Made by a program: the position numbers and the translations under genes | In this document: one piece after another, positions 16,524 through 18,993 of the stretch | Layout: the number at the start of each line of letters is the position of its first letter | Numbering within the stretch: the stretch's first letter is position 1 | DNA from: CAZBDU01 sp964490725 | GTDB taxonomy: Bacteria; Spirochaetota; Spirochaetia; SZUA-6; DRHE01 | Direction of reading: 5' to 3' | Assembly: GCA_964490725.1 (NCBI GenBank) | Contig: CAZBDU010000105.1 | Coordinates: forward strand, 1-18,993 | Length of the DNA stretch: 18,993 bases | The notes under the pieces: generated by a model | The model's database searches: none | Seen by the model: only the letters and a program-made list of their open reading frames with translations | What the model was told of the DNA's origin: nothing

Positions 16524-18243
16524 GCCGCATTCCGGTCTCCAGCACGTCGCGGACGGCCCGGGCCAGGGCGATGCGGCTCACCACCAGGTCGGGGTCCTCG
16601 TTGTGCAGCACCGGATTGTCGTGGTAGTAACGGCTGAAGCTCCTGGCCGTCTCGAACAGATGGCCGGCCAGGATCGAGGGGTTGAGCTCCCGGGCCGCCA
16701 GGAGCACGGTCTCGGGGAAGGCGGCGAGCTGGCTGAAGATCTGCCACTCCTCGTCCCGCTGCAGAAGCTCCGGGCGCACCTGCCCTCCGGCGAACCGCTC
16801 TCGTCGGGCCTCGAACTTCTCCAGCATGCTGCACAGCCTGGCTCCGGTGTACTGCAGATACGGGCCGGTGTTTCCGGTGAAGGAGATCGACTCCCGGGGG
16901 TCGAAGACCATGTCCTTGTACGGTGAAGGCTGCAGCAGGTAGTAGCCCAGCGCGCCCAAAGCGATGTTCGAGGCGGTGCCGGCGGGGTTCTCCATCGCCT
17001 CCTCGCGGCCCCGCTCGCGGATCTCCGCCTCCGCCAGCCTCTCCAGCTCGTCCAGCAGATCGTCGGCGTCCACCACCGTCCCCTCACGGCTCTTCATCTT
17101 CCCTTCCGGGAGATTGACCATGCCGTAGGCCAGGTGGTGCAGGTTGGCCGCCCAGGAGTAGCCCAGCACTTCCAGCGTCTTGAACAGCACCTGGAAATGG
17201 TAGCGCTGCTCGCTTCCCACCACGTAGACCATCTGTTGGAAAGGCCAGTCCCTGTGGCGCTGCACGGCCGTGCCGATGTCCTGGGTGACGTACAGCGAGG
17301 TGCCGTCGCTGCGGAGCAGCACCTTGCGGTCCAGCCCCGCATCGGTGAGGTCCACCCACACCGAGCCGTCCTGGTCCTTCTGGAAGGTCCTCCGGCGCAG
17401 CCCCGCCAGCACCTCCTCGCGACCCAGCAGGTAGGTCTGGCTTTCCAGGTAGACCTTGTCGAAGGATACGCCGGTGCGCCGGTAGGTCTCCTCGATTCCC
17501 TCGATGGCCCAGCGGTTCATCAGCTCCCATAGCGCCTTGACCTCGGGGTCTCCATCCTCCCAGGCCTTCAGCAGCCGGCGGGCCTCCGCCTCCGCGGAGG
17601 GGTCTTCTCTGGCCCACTCGGCGAAGCGTACATAGAAGTCCCCCACCAGGTGGTCGCTCTTCTGCCCGCGCTTCTCGGGGGTGGCTCCCTCCCCGAAGCG
17701 CTGGTAGGCCAGCATGGACTTGCAGATGTGAATGCCCCGGTCGTTGATCAGGTTCACCCGCATGACCTCGGCGCCGCAGGCCTGAAGCAGCCGGGAGACG
17801 CTCATTCCCAGTGCATCGTTGCGCAGGTGACCCAGGTGCAGCGGCTTGTTGGTGTTCGGGCAGGAGAACTCCACCATGATCTTGCGGCCCGCCATGGAGT
17901 CGTTCGCCCCGTAGGGCCGCTCCCGATCGCCGGTAGCCTGCAGCACCTCCCGAACCACCGCTCCCCGGTCCAGCCGCACGTTCAGGTAGGGGCCTTCGGC
18001 TTCGGCGCTGCCCGGCCCCTGCCCCTCCGCGGCGATGCGGCCAGCGACCTGCACGGCGATCTGCTGCGGCGGGCGGCGGAGCAGGCGGGCGTAGGAGAAC
18101 ATGGGGAAGGCCAGGTCGCCCAGCTCCGGTCTGGGCGGAATCTCGATCACCACCTGTTGGGGCGGCAGCTCTCCGCCGCGGGCCCCTTCCGCGATCAAGG
18201 CGCGGTGCACCAGGGCCCGCCATCGCTCTCTGTAGCTCAACAT
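16492..18243 (-). CDS. argS: Arginyl-tRNA synthetase
   Basis: A 583-residue class I synthetase that charges tRNA-Arg with arginine. The N-terminal Add1-type domain (about 1-110) has PPRPELGDLAFPMFSYAR. The HIGH motif appears as HLGH (136-139) in CPNTNKPLHLGHLRND, which is characteristic of ArgRS. The KMSKS equivalent is KMKSREG (382-388). The C-terminal helical anticodon-binding domain includes GPYLQYTGARLCSMLEKF and FSRYYHDNPVL, and the protein ends with FLQKM, similar to the usual GLxRM-type ArgRS end. The ATG at 18243 has GGGGGAG five bases upstream and overlaps the pgeF stop in ATGTTGA. A longer in-frame reading upstream lies wholly inside pgeF and is rejected. Length is normal. Confidence 0.97.
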   Translation of the reverse strand: MLSYRERWRALVHRALIAEGARGGELPPQQVVIEIPPRPELGDLAFPMFSYARLLRRPPQQIAVQVAGRIAAEGQGPGSAEAEGPYLNVRLDRGAVVREVLQATGDRERPYGANDSMAGRKIMVEFSCPNTNKPLHLGHLRNDALGMSVSRLLQACGAEVMRVNLINDRGIHICKSMLAYQRFGEGATPEKRGQKSDHLVGDFYVRFAEWAREDPSAEAEARRLLKAWEDGDPEVKALWELMNRWAIEGIEETYRRTGVSFDKVYLESQTYLLGREEVLAGLRRRTFQKDQDGSVWVDLTDAGLDRKVLLRSDGTSLYVTQDIGTAVQRHRDWPFQQMVYVVGSEQRYHFQVLFKTLEVLGYSWAANLHHLAYGMVNLPEGKMKSREGTVVDADDLLDELERLAEAEIRERGREEAMENPAGTASNIALGALGYYLLQPSPYKDMVFDPRESISFTGNTGPYLQYTGARLCSMLEKFEARRERFAGGQVRPELLQRDEEWQIFSQLAAFPETVLLAARELNPSILAGHLFETARSFSRYYHDNPVLHNEDPDLVVSRIALARAVRDVLETGMRLIEVPFLQKM

Positions 18244-18971
18244 CTTGCTCCCCCGGTCGACGTGCGGCCGATGAAGGCCGCCATGTGCGTGAATGCGCTT
18301 CCCTGCCTGCGGAACGAGCCCAACAGGGGGTTGCAGCAGGTACAGTCTCCGCTCACCACGATCTCCCCTACGCCTGCATCCCGCAACAGCCGCAGGTTTG
18401 CGGCCACCAGATCCAGGCGACGGTCCCCGGCGGCGCCGCGCGCGCTCGCGGCGCCGAAGTCGCGGCGGAAGCCGCGGTAGCGCTCCTCCTCCACGCGGTA
18501 GCAGCAGCTGCCGATCCCCGGCCCGATGGTGGCGGTGATCCGCTGCGGGGCCACCGCCCAGCGGCGGCCCATTTCCCGCACCGCCTCCGCCGCGATCCCG
18601 GTTCCTCTCCAGCCCGAGTGGACCAGCCCCACCGCCCGGCCGTCGCGCTCCGCCAGGAAGATCGGCAGACAGTCGGCCACCGTCACCGCCAGGAACACCC
18701 CAGGCGCGTCCGTCACCAGACCGTCGCCCTCCCCGAGGGGCGCGCCGGGGCTGATTCCGGCGCCCGCGACCAGCACCCTGCGGGAGTGGATCTGCCGGAC
18801 CCAGGCCGGCGCCTCCACGCCCAGCCGAGCGAACAGCCTTTGGGCGCGCACCCCGTCCAGGCGCATGTCCCCGGCGCGGGCCAGCGTCAGCCCGGCCCGC
18901 ACGCCGTCGGCGCCCATCGGAATCTCCGCCGCCGCTCCGTCCGGTGGGGAAGATAAATGAAATGTGCGCAT
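18237..18971 (-). CDS. pgeF: Polyphenol oxidase / purine nucleoside phosphorylase LACC1-YfiH family
   Basis: A 244-residue metal-binding enzyme of the YfiH/PgeF/LACC1 family. Members act on purine nucleosides (phosphorolysis and deamination of adenosine), and in E. coli PgeF is linked to peptidoglycan editing. Conserved parts are RQIHSRRV (H62), VADCLPIFLAERDGR (C101), GLVHSGWRGT (H118) and TIGPGIGSCCYRV (149-160), with a CTCCNPLLGSFRRQG near the C-terminus; the His-Cys-His set binds the metal. The start is unsettled. ATG 18971 gives the length used here but lacks a Shine-Dalgarno. ATG 18917 (226 residues) has GGAG six bases upstream and a possible promoter ahead of it. The reading is also open upstream to the window edge. 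The gene overlaps argS by seven bases, so the pair is co-transcribed and coupled. Confidence 0.88.
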   Translation of the reverse strand: MRTFHLSSPPDGAAAEIPMGADGVRAGLTLARAGDMRLDGVRAQRLFARLGVEAPAWVRQIHSRRVLVAGAGISPGAPLGEGDGLVTDAPGVFLAVTVADCLPIFLAERDGRAVGLVHSGWRGTGIAAEAVREMGRRWAVAPQRITATIGPGIGSCCYRVEEERYRGFRRDFGAASARGAAGDRRLDLVAANLRLLRDAGVGEIVVSGDCTCCNPLLGSFRRQGSAFTHMAAFIGRTSTGGARC

Positions 18972-18978
18972 TGGGCAA
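18950..18978 (-). promoter_or_regulatory. Candidate promoter inside or just before pgeF
   Basis: On the minus strand TTGCCC (18978-18973), a 17-base spacer and TATCTT (18955-18950) form a plausible promoter with a start near 18943. The same -10, TATCTT, is used at 6046-6051. If real, transcription begins after the ATG at 18971, and the working start would be the ATG at 18917. Confidence 0.4.
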
Positions 18979-18993
18979 CAGTCTCGGATGGCC

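Noticed and set aside
18244..18978. N-terminal extension of argS through pgeF
   Set aside because: ArgRS homology starts at the ATG at 18243 with a good ribosome-binding site. The upstream codons are the out-of-frame reading of pgeF.

Overview
The window is a GC-rich bacterial chromosome segment, densely packed with 13 protein-coding genes and no RNA genes, CRISPR arrays, insertion sequences or prophage genes that I can see. No gap between genes exceeds about 190 bases. A spirochaete host is the best guess, though it is inferred. The solute-binding protein has the Cys-less signal end AGGQQEP common in spirochaete binding proteins. The beta-propeller-like lipoprotein resembles a spirochaete family. 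Two EF-G-type GTPases are present, and the canonical one sits outside any visible str operon.

Left part (1-6484): secA (minus strand, C-terminus off the window) diverges from a plus-strand cluster. The cluster comprises a lipoprotein (probable LIC_12708-like family), the bifunctional NAD(P)HX repair enzyme Nnr, a single-pass membrane protein and, behind its own promoter, a small four-helix membrane protein. The first three overlap by 4-14 bases and look translationally coupled. The secA/lipoprotein promoter pair is so close to both start codons that both messages may be leaderless.

Middle part (6502-13676): a non-canonical EF-G-like GTPase (minus), then a carbohydrate-uptake module. The module is a DeoR-family repressor (minus) divergent from permease, permease and solute-binding protein genes (plus), followed by a HAD-family phosphatase. 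The 189-base divergent region holds a perfect TTCGAT-N4-ATCGAA inverted repeat over the repressor promoter and a perfect 12-base palindrome over the -35 box of the transporter promoter, which fits co-regulation by the repressor. No ATPase subunit is encoded here, so the transporter probably borrows one. A strong GC hairpin separates the binding-protein gene from the phosphatase gene.

Right part (13666-18993): a canonical-looking EF-G (minus), diverging from a secreted CAP-domain protein (plus) through back-to-back promoters, and then a minus-strand pgeF-argS pair (LACC1/YfiH-type polyphenol oxidase/purine nucleoside phosphorylase, and arginyl-tRNA synthetase) with a 7-base overlap.

Several promoters share a recognisable form: TTGACA-like -35, an 18-base spacer, and a TATAGT/TATGAT/TATCTT -10. 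I find no clearly new multi-gene system. The most useful observations are the likely leaderless divergent promoter with a corrected TTG start, the operator pair around the sugar transporter, and the EF-G-like protein that lacks the catalytic histidine.
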